Shown here piece by piece: positions 1 through 15,182 of a stretch of DNA of 64,000 nucleotides. The stretch is from Salvelinus alpinus. Its lineage: Eukaryota; Chordata; Actinopteri; Salmoniformes; Salmonidae. A model generated the notes under the pieces. It made no database searches, was not told the origin of the DNA, and was given only the letters and a program-made list of their open reading frames with translations. Each line of letters starts with the position of its first letter. The stretch's first letter is position 1. The stretch is from contig NC_092096.1 of the NCBI RefSeq assembly GCF_045679555.1, positions 30,417,624-30,481,623 of the forward strand, written 5' to 3'. A program made the position numbers and the translations under genes.

Positions 1-218
1 AGTCAGCTTCTCTCACTATGATCAGTGATAGCTGAGTTGTATCAGAGAGAGAATGGAGAGAGAAAGTGAGAGACAGGCAGTATTTTCTCTTCTTGGGAGA
101 AGCTTATGCTCCTTGAGATTATCACTTTCCCCTGCTGAGGGATTTGTCACTGATCCCTTGTGCAGTGGTGGGTAGCCTAGCTATTTAGTGACGGTCTCTT
201 GGGGACGGATGATACATA

Positions 219-471
219 TATAGGATCTTAATTTGATCACCCTGTTGCAGGAGAACTTAACTGAAATGCAGGAAATGTAAAACTTCTGGTTTATTTGAGG
301 TTTATTAAAAGCCTTCTGAAGTTTGTCATTTCCATTTTAGATTTGTACCTACAAAAATGTATCAACTCCTACAAAAATGTCCATTAATTATAATACACAT
401 AATAATTCCAATTTCCTGTTGCTGCAGGATTCTTTTCCTGCTGTAGCATGCTGGCTCAAATTAAGATCCTA
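219..471. repeat. small inverted-repeat element (MITE-like), copy 1
   Basis: The ends are inverted copies of each other: TAGGATCTTAATTTGA at about 221 and TCAAATTAAGATCCTA at about 455-470. A second copy with the same ends and similar interior lies at 31338-31605 inside guca1a. No coding potential is seen. Short length, terminal inverted repeats and dispersed copies indicate a non-autonomous DNA transposon; the superfamily is not clear from sequence alone. Confidence 0.7.
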
Positions 472-660
472 CATCTGTACTGTAGCAGACTGAGCAAGAT
501 CTCTATTGCAGAGTAGAACATTTGCAGAGTAGAGCATTCGTAGATTGCTCATTATACCCAAGATTACCCAGGTAGTGCTGGAAAATACTGTGCACGCATA
601 ACTCCTGAAGGATAACTGTCAAATGTGTAGGAATACACAGACAATGCTGCATACAGCTGC

Positions 661-698
661 ACACACTTACACCCCCCCCCCCCCCCACACACACACAG
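661..698. repeat. simple repeat, poly-C followed by AC dinucleotides
   Basis: A run of about 16 C is followed by (AC)n, directly left of the Tc1 fragment. No gene is present. Confidence 0.9.
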
Positions 699-702
699 TA
701 GA

Positions 703-2037
703 CAAAAAGGTGTTAAACAAATCAAAATATATTTTATATTTGCCTTGATGAAAGCTTTGCACACTTTTGGCATTCTCTCAACCAGCTTCATGAGGTAGTC
801 ACCTGGAATGCATTTCAATTAACAGATGTGCCTTGTTAAAAGTTAATTTGTGGAATTTCTTTCCTTCTTAATGCGTTTGAGCCAATCAGTTGTGTTGTGA
901 GAAGGTAGGATTGGTATCCAGAAGATAGCCCTATTTGGTAAAAGACCAAGTCCATATTATGGCAAGAACAGCTCAAATAACCAAAGAGCAACTACAGACC
1001 ATCATTACTTTAAGACATGAAGGTCAGTCAATACGGAAAACTTCAAGAACTTTGAAAGTTTCTTCAAGTGCAGTCGCAAAATCCATCAAGCGCTATGATG
1101 AAACTGGTTCTCATGAGGACCGCCACAGGATAGGAAGACCCAGAGTTACCTCTGCTGCAGAGGAAAAGTTCATTAGAGTTACCAGCCTCAGAAATTGCAG
1201 CCCAAATAAATGCTTCACGGAGTTCAAGTAACAGACACATCTGAACATCAACTGTTCAGAGGAGATTGAGTGAATCAGGCATTCCTGGTCGAATTGCTGT
1301 AAAGAAACGCCAATAATAAGAAGAGACTTGCTTGGGCCAAGAAACATGAGCAATGGACATTCGACCGGTGGAAATCTGTCCTTTGGTATGATTTTTGGTT
1401 CCAACCGCCGTGTCTTTGTGAGACGCAGAGTAGGTTAACGGATGATCTCCGCATGTGTGGCTCCCACCGTGAAACATGGAGGAGGAGGTGTGATGGTGCT
1501 TTGCTGGTGACACTGTGATTTATTTAGAATTCACACTTAACCAGCATGGCTACCACAGCATTCTGCAGCGATACGGCATCCCATCTGATTTGCGCTTAGT
1601 GGGACTATCATTTGTTTTTCTACAGGACAATGACCCAACACACCTCCAGGCTGTGTATGGGCTGTTTGACCCAGCAGGAGAGTGATAGAGTGCTGCATCA
1701 GATGACCTGGCCTCCACAATAACCTGACCTCAGCCCAATTGAGATGGTTTGGGATGAGTTGGACCACAGAGTGAAGGAAAAGCAGCCAACAATTGCTCAG
1801 CATATGTGGGAACTCCTTCAAGACTGTTGGAAAAGCACTCCAGGTGAAGCTGGTTGAGAGAATGCCAAGAGTGTGCAAAGCTGTCATCAAGACAAAGGGT
1901 GGCTACTTTGAAGAATCTAAATTCCATGTGTTATTTCATAGTTTTGATTTCTTCACTATTATTCTACAATGTAGAAATTTTTTAAGATAAAGAAAAACCC
2001 TTGAATGAGTAAGTGTGTCCAAACTTTTGACTGGTAC
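703..2037 (+). mobile_element. Tc1/mariner transposon, 5' end truncated, inactive
   Basis: The right end carries a terminal sequence of the type CCAAACTTTTGACTGGTACA (about 2018-2037), typical of fish Tc1 elements. The left part (703-830) is an inverted relative of 1830-1910 (sequence around CTTTGCACAC and CATTCTCTCAACCAGCTTCA), but the outermost left end is missing. A decayed transposase lies between. A related copy in the opposite orientation is at 28375-29562. Confidence 0.85.
959..1890 (+). pseudogene. Tc1-type transposase, frameshifted remnant
   Basis: The reading frame begins with MARTAQITKEQLQTII, the paired-type helix-turn-helix of Tc1 transposases, followed by a GRPR linker motif (GRPRVTSAAE). 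It stops at about 1231. Later pieces lie in other frames, including the region of the second catalytic Asp near 1625-1645 (CAGGACAATGACCC) and the SPDLNPIE-like region decayed near 1730. Several frameshifts and stops make it inactive. In life this enzyme cuts and pastes its own element at TA sites. Confidence 0.8.
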
Positions 2038-3847
2038 AGTAGCACTAGAGAGCCCTTGTCTCTCCACTCTTTTACCCATACTGTGAGTGTCTGACTTGGA
2101 GTTGCCAACTTTCTTCCCTCACACACCACCCCCCCATGTCCCTTAGTGCTAGGTTCCTCTGTGTTGCTTTATGATTCGCATGATTAGTACTGTTACTGAG
2201 CTGTAGCTTGCATCACCAACAGCAGACTGACACATACACCATGTGCATCCTGCAGGACCTATAGGAAAGGCTGTGTTATCTCTCCTGTCAGCTGTACCAG
2301 CGTCTCAGTCAGTCGACCAGTCATAATCCCATTATTAACCTCTCCCCCCTCCCCATTGAAAGAGCAACAGCAGGAAATAACACTAACGCTAGCCGGCCGG
2401 TGCCACGGAACCAGGGCGAACACAGTGAGTTACCCCCAACCCACCTGTGGCACCGAGGCTGACACCCCGGGAGAAAAGGTCCAGAAAGACACAGCTCTTT
2501 AGGAAGCGCAACATGCACCGGGGAAAGCCTTCACCTGAAAAATTACAAAGTTCAATTTGTGGTTCAACTGTGCCGGTCTACAATGAAAATCCAGATGCGC
2601 AGGAACCCACTTTAATAGCTCGTAGAGCATTTAAATGCCTCTATTTTACTGGAAGTTGGTTTAATGATGCAGTAGAGTCAGAGTGCCTGTGGTTACAAAG
2701 CTTGAATTTGACTTCAGAGAGGAACAGTGTATTGACAGATAGGCCTCCATCAAATATATTTAGCATTGCTCTGAATTTTCCCTGTCAGTATGGCTGATGC
2801 TTGCACTCCATACCAAGCACATTCGATTGGTAGGAAATTGATCATAAGATTGTTGAGTGTTAGAACACATTTTGAATGAGGCTATATTGTACTCCCAGAG
2901 GACTAACTGTTCTTTCGGGATTTGCATTGTCATGCTATTTTAGATGTGGCTCTCTGGAATCGGCTGTCTTTCAAACCTCTCTTCTGCTTTACATTTCTCT
3001 CTCGCTCTCTCGTCACCTTCTTATCGTCACCCTCTTATATCTAAATCATAAGTCCGTCACGGTTTAGTCCCAAAAGACCATGCAACTCTTCAATCAGAGA
3101 TGTCACTCTCACTTTATTTCTAACAGGCCTAGCAAGTCCTCTATCACAGCTGCCAATAAAACTCATGAAAAATTGACGAGCTATTTTATCAAAGTAATTG
3201 TGTGCACCAATACGATAAGATCACAACATCTTTAAAACAATTTCCCACATTTGAATAATAAGACTGCATATAAACCACCAGATCTAGTAATGAAATGTTA
3301 TTGAAACAAATCCCAATCATGGCATCTACAGTCATCAGGGATGCACAAGCATGGGAGATTTTCTCCTCTTAGCACAAACCCATCTTATGGGTCATTGGCA
3401 GGTACAGGATGTGTCAGAATGACATCCTAAACCTGGCACTGTATCTGCCACCTCTAATCCACAGGAAGAGACATAAAACACCTCCTGCTCTGACGCCTTC
3501 ACACCTCCTGACGCACAACGTCTGCTTTCTGATTTATTTACCAGCTGACAGTTCTATTAAGAGGCATGCTATGCTGATCATTTGGGAGCAGGGTTTGAGA
3601 AATCACACATTTCATGCCTGGCTGGCACACCATCTAACTTCCCGATGACTGCATTGGAGGCTTAAAGGTCCATTGGCCCATTGTACATAACATTACACTC
3701 TAAAAGGATGGTGTGTGTGTGTGTGTGGCTGACAGCAGGGCCTGGACAGGTGCTTTGCTGAATGGGGATGGAACAGAGAGAAGGATGAGTTAAAGAGGAG
3801 AGAGATTAGTAAAAGAGGAGAGGGATAGAGGGGTGGGCCCTTTTTCT
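2038..3847. other. no gene seen; probable LHFPL3 intron sequence
   Basis: Short open frames here have no recognisable domain and no coding-like composition. There is a CT-rich patch near 2990-3010 and a short GT run near 3712-3727. If the minus-strand LHFPL3 gene continues left, as in other vertebrates, this is part of its long first intron. Confidence 0.5.
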
Positions 3848-3855
3848 CTCTCTCT

Positions 3856-6575
3856 CTGTGGAATATGCTGTGGGAGAGTCTCTGATCTGTGGAGTATGCT
3901 GTGGGAGAGTCTCTGATCTGTGGAGTATGCTGTGGGAGAGTCTCTGATCTGTGGAGTATGCTGTGGGAGAGTCTCTGATCTGTGGAGTATGCTGTGGGAG
4001 AGTCTCTGATCTGTGGAGTATGCTGTGGGAGTCTCTGATCTGTGGAGTATGCTATGGGAGTCTCTGATCTGTGGAGTATGCTATGGGAGAGTCTCTGATC
4101 TGTGGAGTATGCTGTGGGAGAGTCTCTGATCTGTGGAGTATGCTGTGGGAGAGTCTCTGATCTGTGGAGTATGCTGTGGGAGAGTCTCTGATCTGTGGAG
4201 TATGCTGTGGGAGAGTCTCTGATCTGTGGAGTATGCTGTGGGAGAGTCTCTGATCTGTGGAGTATGCTGTGGGAGAGTCTCTGATCTGTGGAGTATGCTG
4301 TGGGAGAGTCTCTGATCTGTGGAGTATGCTGTGGGAGAGTCTCTGATCTGTGGAGTATGCTGTGGGAGAGTCTCTGATCTGTGGAGTATGCTGTGGGAGT
4401 CTCTGATCTGTGGAGTATGCTATGGGAGAGTCTGATCTGTGGAGTATGCTATGGGAGAGTCTGATCTGTGGAGTATGCTGTGGGAGAGTCTCTGATCTGT
4501 GGAGTATGCTGTGGGAGAGTCTCTGATCTGTGGAGTATGCTGTGGGAGAGTCTCTGATCTGTGGAGTATGCTGTGGGAGAGTCTCTGATCTGTGGAGTAT
4601 GCTGTGGGAGAGTCTCTGATCTGTGGAGTATGCTGTGGGAGAGTCTCTGATCTGTGGAGTATGCTGTGGGAGAGTCTGATCTGTGGAGTATGCTGTGGGA
4701 GAGTTTCTGATCTGTGGAGTATGCTGTGGGAGAGTCTCTGATCTGTGGAGTATGCTGTGGGAGAGTCTCTGATCTGTGGAGTATGCTGTGGGAGAGTCTC
4801 TGATCTGTGGAGTATGCTGTGGGAGAGTCTCTGATCTGTGGAGTATTCTGTGGGAGAGTCTCTGATCTGTGGAGTATGCTGTGGGAGAGTCTCTGATCTG
4901 TGGAGTATGCTGTGGGAGAGTCTCTGATCTGTGGAGTATGCTGTGGAAGAGTCTCTGATCTGTGGAGTATGCTGTGGGAGAGTCTCTGATCTGTGGAGTA
5001 TGCTGTGGGAGAGTCTCTGATCTGTGGAGTATGCTGTGGGAGAGTCTCTGATCTGTGGAGTATGCTGTGGGAGAGTCTCTGATCTGTGGAGTATGCTGTG
5101 GGAGAGTCTCTGATCTGTGGAGTATGCTGTGGGAGAGTCTCTGATCTGTGGAGTATGCTGTGGGAGAGTCTCTGATCTGTGGAGTATGCTGTGGGAGAGT
5201 CTCTGATCTGTGGAGTATGCTATGGGAGAGTCTGATCTGTGGAGTATGCTGTGGGAGAGTCTCTGATCTGTGGAGTATTCTGTGGGAGAGTCTCTGATCT
5301 GTGGAGTATGCTGTGGGAGAGTCTCTGATCTGTGGAGTATGCTGTGGGAGAGTCTCTGATCTGTGGAGTATGCTGTGGAAGAGTCTCTGATCTGTGGAGT
5401 ATGCTGTGGGAGAGTCTCTGATCTGTGGAGTATGCTGTGGGAGAGTCTGATCTGTGGAGTATGCTGTGGGAGAGTCTCTGATCTGTGGAGTATGCTATGG
5501 GAGAGTCTGATCTGTGGAGTATGCTGTGGGAGAGTCTCTGATCTGTGGAGTATTCTGTGGGAGAGTCTCTGATCTGTGGAGTATGCTGTGGGAGAGTCTC
5601 TGATCTGTGGAGTATGCTGTGGGAGAGTCTCTGATCTGTGGAGTATGCTGTGGAAGAGTCTCTGATCTGTGGAGTATGCTGTGGGAGAGTCTCTGATCTG
5701 TGGAGTATGCTGTGGGAGAGTCTCTGATCTGTGGAGTATGCTGTGGGAGAGTCTCTGATCTGTGGAGTATGCTGTGGGAGAGTCTCTGATCTGTGGAGTA
5801 TGCTGTGGGAGAGTCTCTGATCTGTGGAGTATGCTGTGGGAGAGTCTCTGATCTGTGGAGTATGCTGTGGGAGAGTCTCTGATCTGTGGAGTATGCTGTG
5901 GGAGAGTCTCTGATCTGTGGAGTATGCTATGGGAGAGTCTGATCTGTGGAGTATGCTGTGGGAGAGTCTCTGATCTGTGGAGTATGCTGTGGGAGAGTCT
6001 CTGATCTGTGGAGTATGCTGTGGGAGAGTCTCTGATCTGTGGAGTATGCTGTGGGAGAGTCTCTGATCTGTGGAGTATGCTGTGGGAGAGTCTCTGATCT
6101 GTGGAGTATGCTGTGGGAGTCTCTGATCTGTGGAGTATGCTGTGGGAGAGTCTGATCTGTGGAGTATGCTGTGGGAGAGTTTCTGATCTGTGGAGTATGC
6201 TGTGGGAGAGTCTCTGATCTGTGGAGTATGCTGTGGGAGAGTCTCTGATCTGTGGAGTATGCTGTGGGAGAGTCTCTGATCTGTGGAGTATGCTGTGGGA
6301 GAGTCGCTGATCTGTGGAGTATGCTGTGGGAGAGTCTGATCTGTGGAGTATGCTGTGGGAGAGTCTCTGATCTGTGGAGTATGCTGTGGGAGAGTCTCTG
6401 ATCTGTGGAGTATGCTGTGGGAGAGTCTCTGATCTGTGGAGTATGCTGTGGGAGAGTCGCTGATCTGTGGAGTATGCTGTGGGAGAGTCTGATCTGTGGA
6501 GTATGCTGTGGGAGAGTCTCTGATCTGTGGAGTATGCTGTGGGAGAGTCTGATCTGTGGAGTATGCTGTGGGAGA
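3856..6575. repeat. minisatellite, 31-bp unit, roughly 88 copies
   Basis: The unit contains TCTCTGATCTGTGGAGTATG followed by CTGTGGGAGAG, 31 bp in total, repeated head to tail. Variants are 29-bp units that lose a GA or a TC, and point variants (GTATTCTG, GCTATGGG, TGTGGAAGAG, GAGTCGCTG, GAGTTTCTG). The variants recur in ordered blocks, so the array has higher-order structure. Because 31 is not a multiple of 3 and the minus strand has no stop in any phase, long open frames run through it by chance; they are not genes. Confidence 0.97.
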
Positions 6576-6697
6576 CTTAATGGGCTTCCAAAGAGCTGGA
6601 GTAGTGGGCCGGCTTTCATTAGCCCCATTCACAACTCCTCCTGATGTCCCACCACACTACTTCTGCTGTCCTCTAAAACGCTGACTAATGGCCCTAG

Positions 6698-9316
<2,619 letters not shown>

Positions 9317-9443
9317 GTATCCAGAACATCTCAGAGTAGGCCTGCTGATCTAGGATCTGTCCATATAATCATACTCATTATGATCTCAAATGCAAAACCG
9401 ATCCTAGATCAGCACTCCTATTCTGAGATCCTTTTGTGGATAC
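9317..9443. repeat. short inverted-repeat element
   Basis: The arms 9317-9356 (starting GTATCCAGAACATCTCAGAG) and 9400-9443 (ending TTTTGTGGATAC) are imperfect inverted copies about 40 bp long around a spacer of about 43 bp. Part of a similar sequence occurs near 40575-40665. It is probably a small MITE. Confidence 0.65.
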
Positions 9444-10666
9444 CAACCAAGCGGTCACCACTGAGGGATAAGCAGCGTCTTTCTTTCATGTGGAAAAACA
9501 AGGTGCTGATATAAACACCTGTGTTCATTGGGCAGGGCTTCTGTTTTAACTCAGTCTGGGACGAGAATGCTGTGGAATCCTCCGGATAATCTCCATGCTG
9601 GTGTTTATGTTCAACATGAATTTACAGCGAGGCTCCTGCAGCTATACAGACGGATGGTGTTGTGGGTCCCAGACCAACATCTGTCAAGCAGCATTAACAC
9701 CATTCATTATGTTTTTTAATCAGCGGTTTGTGTTACTTGTTACAGAGATGAGTTGAAGGATCATTGCCTTTGATTGATCACTGGTTGATTGTATGCACCT
9801 TCTTTAAAGCCACAATCTGGAGTCTGTGTGCATTCTTTACCACCTTAAATTCTGAAATGTAACTTTCACTGTGATGCTTGTTTACAAGCTTGGGTAAATT
9901 CTGATGTATGAGAGAGCATTACATGCAGACTACACCACGGGAGTACGTCCGCATGCCACTGGGATTTTGTCTATCTGACAAGATGCAATCATGACATGCA
10001 GGTTAAAACTCAAATCAACTGTGCATCAATTATATTAATTTTGGGTGGGTCGAAACACATGAAACGTTAATGGATATTTAGCTGGGAGATTAACATTGGG
10101 CTGTTATTTTACCTAACATTCATATGGTCCTCCTTTAAGATGGTTCTTTGGAGAATTTTGACCTGGAGTCATACATAATCTTGTGTTTCTCTACTCCAAG
10201 GATTCATCTACCAGCCCAGCCACATATAAAAAGGGAAACCTAGTTGGTGTTTAGTTATCTTTAATTAATCTCTTATCGTGTGTTTTTCAAGCATCTATGT
10301 GGGTTTGTATCTTCCTGATATACAATAAGGAGGGGACTTGCAGCACCTGGAGCATCTCAAATAGAACCAAGTTTGCGCTTGACACATGCATGTGTAAATT
10401 TATTTTTGCAAGGCTTGTACATGCAACTTGGACGGTGTGGTTTGCGTGTCTGGCTGTATTTTGTGGTTGTCTTTGCTCCGTTAATAGATCTTTTAAAGAC
10501 AGTGCGACAGTGTATGGTGATTTAAGACAGATAAACAAACATGTCATCTGCAAGGAGCTTTTGCTCATTTTATAGAAATATATTTGCTTAACCCACCTAA
10601 ACCCCCCGACATTCATTATACACTTCTTATAAAACTGATGTCAAGTATAACACTATCAACCACACT
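9444..10666. other. no gene seen; probable LHFPL3 intron sequence
   Basis: The sequence is AT-rich with no recognisable coding exon, RNA gene or element. Confidence 0.45.
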
Positions 10667-11038
10667 TAAAGCTAGAATCCTTAATTTAAACAATAGGAAA
10701 GGGCATCCCCGCCCGTTTTGCAAAAAAATCTAAGGGATTGGGTTGGAGAAATGTAACCACTCTAAAATTCATAGACATAGCTATAGATGCAAGGACTAAC
10801 CACCAATGATATCGAATGCATAGTTTTAAACATGTTTTTAGGCTATACAGTGTTTGTTTACATTTACGTTGTTTATCAACATTGGAGTAAAACAAGTTTA
10901 TATTTGGGGTTCTGATGGGGCACGACAGTTGAACTAAACTCATGAGGCATGTATCAGTTATATTCTTCAAGAATCAATTGGCAGCCTATAATTTACAAGT
11001 CCAAGAATGGATGTAGCAACTAAGGACTCTAGCTTTTA
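10667..11038. repeat. MITE-like element next to LHFPL3 exon 1
   Basis: The ends are inverted repeats: TAAAGCTAGAATCC at 10667 and GGACTCTAGCTTTTA ending at 11038. A fragment of the same family (AAAGCTGGAATCCTTAATGG) begins at about 34788. It sits within 135 bp of the splice donor of the LHFPL3 exon, inside the intron. Confidence 0.65.
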
Positions 11039-11170
11039 ACACATTGTTTATTTCCCCTTCCTGGCTGATTGAACAGCTGTAATACGGAGATCTCTCTCTG
11101 GTTGTAGAACTGCTGAAGTTCTGAACTCCTTCCCCCTTCAAGGAATCAATATGCAGACGGGGGAACTTAC

Positions 11171-11600
11171 CCGCAGCCAGCTGCATCCAGCCGCAGATCT
11201 TGTAGACCGTGCCTGTGCTGCAGAAGAAGAAGAGCGTAAAGCAGCCGATGCATCCGATGACCAGCGCCATGGACATCCCGATGAAGACGGACGCGGCTTT
11301 GAAGGCGCCGGAAGGGATGGTGCTGAACTCCATGAAGCTGCCCTGGCACGTCAGGTCCCGGGACAGCCCGTTTCCGATGCAGTAGTGGAAGAGGCCGAAG
11401 TAACCGGCCTGCGGCGTGTCCATCCCGTCTCCGATCCAGTAGGGCTGGATGAAGCACACCACGTTGACTATAGCGAAGAGGATGGTGAAGATGGCCCACA
11501 GAACCCCGATAGCGCGGGAGTTCCTCACGTAGTTGGTCTGGTAGATTTTGGCAGCCTCGGAAGCGGGAAGCATGGTTGTAGGAGCCCCAGGCACCATCAT
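11171..11600 (-). CDS. lhfpl3: LHFPL3-like tetraspan protein, first coding exon (partial gene)
   Basis: This exon encodes 143 codons plus one base. The protein starts [18 protein letters not shown]. Translation could also begin at the internal Met of MLPASEAAK, the point from which human LHFPL3 aligns. Visible segments are TM1 (about residues 31-52, [19 protein letters not shown]), an extracellular loop with [21 protein letters not shown] and a conserved Cys pair, TM2 (about 107-131), and the start of TM3 ([10 protein letters not shown]). The splice donor reads G|GTAAGTT at 11171/11170. Later exons, encoding TM3-TM4 and the C-terminus, are not in the window and should lie off the left edge; this intron is very long in other vertebrates. 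LHFPL proteins are four-helix membrane proteins that partner receptors and channels. Residue matches favour LHFPL3 over LHFPL4, and the neighbouring orc5 agrees with mammalian gene order. Confidence 0.88.
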
Positions 11601-14600
11601 TCAGTCTCTAAAGGTTTTTATATTTACGAACTGTTCACACACAGAGCTTTAATCAAGCACAGAGCACATCCCGGCCGCGTCAATGTGACATGATCTCCCC
11701 GACTAAACTGCTCCCTTCTGGGCGAGTGTTTAGCCTACTAAAGCCTCGCAGCTTGCACTGTGCTTGGGTCTGCCACCGTTTTCCTTATCTTTATTGAATG
11801 GTAGGCTGGGTATCCGAGAGATATTACGAATAATACTGAGGAGGAATCTTCTGAATGAATGATCACTGAGATAACAGCATGTAATAATCACCGGGTGTTA
11901 ATTCGAAACCGCCATGCATTTCGCAAATACGCTACAGCCATAGTAGGCTAAACAAACATCCTACGGTCAGAACTGCATTCGATTGAGGGCGCACAGAGAT
12001 GAATAATCCATGAAACAATCCTCAGAGAGCAGCTGAGATCCCCATTCACAGACGTGGCCACTACCGTAGTGGTCAAGGCTACAACCTCATCTTCCACCGA
12101 AAACCGATTTTCCCGAGGTGGAGGAGGTGCATTTAACTGAGATGATGAAGTCGCAAGTGTTGACAATCTGCTCACTGTGCATCATGTGCTCTGCGTCCAT
12201 ATTTGACCAAAGAACACCTGTATTCCAGGCAGGCGCAGTCCGACTGTCACAACCGATAGGCCTATCAAAGCCCCTCTGATAAAGCACCATGCGCAATACA
12301 GCCTATCCTCTAATCCCACTCTCTCATGCCCCAGTGCAATTGTGGAATGGGAGACATCTGAAATAAAATCGTTAAATCTAAAAAGCAACACTCCTATTTG
12401 ATTTAGTCTAGGTTGGCTCTGACTCGTGAGGCAGAATATTGACGTTTCAGCTCTCTCTCTCAATGTCGCCTCTCTCTCGGTGTTAATCTGTGTCCACCGA
12501 AATAGGATGGTTTCTGTCGCACATCAAGACGCGCTGGTATTTAGCGCACAGTGAACAAGTGCACATCAACATCAAGGGCAGGCTATAAAACTCAGCCCTG
12601 CGACATGGCATTTTATCACGAAGTCATGATATAGGCTAATTGGCTAAACTTAATCATGATTGCAATGGCTGGGTAATCACTATAAATGGATCATCTGTTT
12701 GATAGCCTACTCCAAGTCTCCAACGTTGTGTGCTATGCAGTGGGCAACAGTGCTCAGTGGTTAGGTTGACTTGATGCTCTTCTTGTTGATCACTTGATGA
12801 TTCTGAAGTGGCTTTGACTGCTCTGCCAGTACCTTCTCTCAGTGCAGTCTATTCTTATTCAGGATTAGCCTTCTCAAAGCTGCATGTGGCATATTTCTCC
12901 CCATGGCACGGTAGAGGTAGCCTATAGGCCTAACAAGAAAAACAAACAACGTGTACACAGGCATGAAAGCATTTTATGTTCATTATTTAGGAGAAGGCTT
13001 GTGGGTACAATTAATTTGAAACTGAGAAAATAACTTTATATTTACAGTAGCATACCTATTAGTTTATGAATGGTGTAAGACAAATTGAATCATTCTCAAT
13101 GTGAAAAAAAAACAAAACAAAGAAATTACAAACTTCATAGCTGGTAAGGAAGACAAGGTGCCCATCCACACAGACTCTGAGCGTTCAGACTCTGTGTGTT
13201 CAGGTTTCTTAGATGAGTGACCCGTTGAAATCATGAAAACTATGAAATCTTGCGCTAGAAGATTTCAATTATAATTCAGCAATCTAACTTTTGGTGTTAA
13301 AAGGAAGTTATTGTCAGTTTAAAAAATATATAATAACCATGTTAACATGTATTTCTCGAAAAGCAAATGTATTGTACTGTCCCAATTCCAACGAATGGTG
13401 TTTGAATAGTGGCAAAGGGACCTTTTTTCAGCTACAAAAATGCACAAATTAAACCTTTAAAAAATGTAAATGTAATTTAATTCATTCGATATTCTAAAAT
13501 ACATAGAAATATGTTGCTGTAGTTGTTCATAACATCTCAAAATAAATTCTAGAGGCTATATATCACATAAACAGCATAGGATGATGGTGGAAGGAATTAG
13601 AGGGAAATAACAAGGGTAACGGAAAGGATAGAAAGAAAGGACCATGACATGTAAGAAAGAGATAATATAATTTATATATATATTTTTTTTTACGAATTCA
13701 TGAAAAGGGACAGCATTTGGGCAATAATAGAGGTGTTCCATTTTAGTTAGATTTTTACCAAGAGCTTGGAATCTCCCCAAATCAATATTCAAAGGGCATG
13801 GGGTGAGTCTAGTATAAGGTTATTGTCACGAAATGGTGAAAACTGAGCGTGTTTTATACAGTATATAGGCCTAAGCCTCTACAAAGTCGTATAGATGATT
13901 TCACAACAAGTGCCAGGTGAAGTGGGACATTAATGCATTTCTAATGAGAAAATGTTGTCCCACTTCATCTACTAACTAGCCTGTAGTGTCCCACTGTAAA
14001 CGCTATATCATAAGTAAGGGGTCTCATGTTGTTTTGGGGTTGTAGCATCCAGTGTATAATACCTTGTTTCACCATAAACATTTAGATAAGACCTTAATTG
14101 AAATAAATATAATTTGAGTAGGGTAGACTGATTTTGATTGTCTACATAGCGATCTACCAAAAAGTGTTTCATGAGGAGAAATATCAGGTCAATAAAAAAA
14201 AATAAAAAAATAACCATATTAGACTCATCCTTAATTCAGAGTGTTCTCACGTTCTGTTTCCAAGCCTGCAGGTACCATGGTACAATGAACTATCCATCTC
14301 AAACAAAAACCACCTCCACAAAATAGTAAAGCTGTCAACTAAAATCATTGGTAGTTTGGTTAGCATGGAAGTACTGTTCTTTTGAGAGAGTGGCGCGGGC
14401 GGGGGTAATGATTGCCACTGACCTCACTTAGCCAGGAGTAGCCTACCAGCTTTTTCCATCAAGCCGGTGATACAGATCTACAGGGTTGCAAAACTAAGGG
14501 TAATTGACCAACGTTACCTACATCTTCGGTAATCTATGGCAACAGGTAATCAATGGAAATCTATGGTAACTGGTAATTCAGGCCTATACTTGAATAACAA

Positions 14601-15019
14601 TTAAAAAAATGTATTCATATATAGTATTCGTTTTTGATATACTTGTCCATATTGTGGGGCTTCTAGTGGATAGACCATATGTTCAAGAAAAAATAGCCTA
14701 ATTAGGCTGATGAATGGCATTATTTTCAATTAACTTCCAAGTGTTGATTTATTTCACAACTGCAACCAGTTTGGCGCCAAAACATTTACAACAAAGCAGT
14801 CAAATAAGTGTGTAAAAAAATATAAAGGATATTTCATTCTAAAACCCTCATATTAAACATCAATTGATTTCAGTAAGCTGGTGGTTTATTTAAGTGCTAA
14901 TGCCCGAGAAGCCGGTGTTTGAACATTTTTGCAATTAAACGAAATGTCCTCAATTAAATCACTCGATTTCATACATCCAAAACATTGCAAATAGGGGTGA
15001 TGTCATTTAGTGATCAAAT
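11601..15019. other. LHFPL3-orc5 intergenic region, no other gene seen
   Basis: LHFPL3 and orc5 are head to head about 3.9 kb apart. The first kilobase upstream of LHFPL3 is less AT-rich and probably holds its promoter and 5' UTR, but no single site is convincing. 13000-15000 is AT-rich with no recognisable exon or RNA gene. Confidence 0.5.
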
Positions 15020-15103
15020 TAGTGGCATGATAGTGGCATTACGTTGCAAATAGACAACTACTAGTGGCATGATAGTGGCATTACGTTGCAAATAGACAAC
15101 TAC
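15020..15103. repeat. exact 42-bp tandem duplication upstream of orc5
   Basis: 15020-15061 is repeated without a mismatch at 15062-15103 (unit begins TAGTGGCATGATAGTGGCAT). It lies about 435 bp upstream of the orc5 start codon and 80 bp upstream of the E2F-like site, so it is very young and close to the promoter. Confidence 0.9.
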
Positions 15104-15182
15104 AACTCCCAGAGTCAATTGCTTTAACCTGGCGGTGATTGGCTTGTAAAGAGACAGGAAATTGTGACGTGCATTTGGAGAC

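Noticed and set aside
3856-6575. CRISPR-like array (repeat of about 31 bp)
   Set aside because: Units are contiguous with no unique spacers, there are no cas genes, and the genome is vertebrate.
5220-6632. 470-codon minus-strand open frame, and a 233-codon one overlapping it
   Set aside because: Both lie entirely within the 31-bp minisatellite and exist because no phase of the repeat contains a stop on that strand.
11151-11693. 180-codon plus-strand frame over LHFPL3 exon 1
   Set aside because: Antisense shadow of the GC-rich LHFPL3 exon with no domain.
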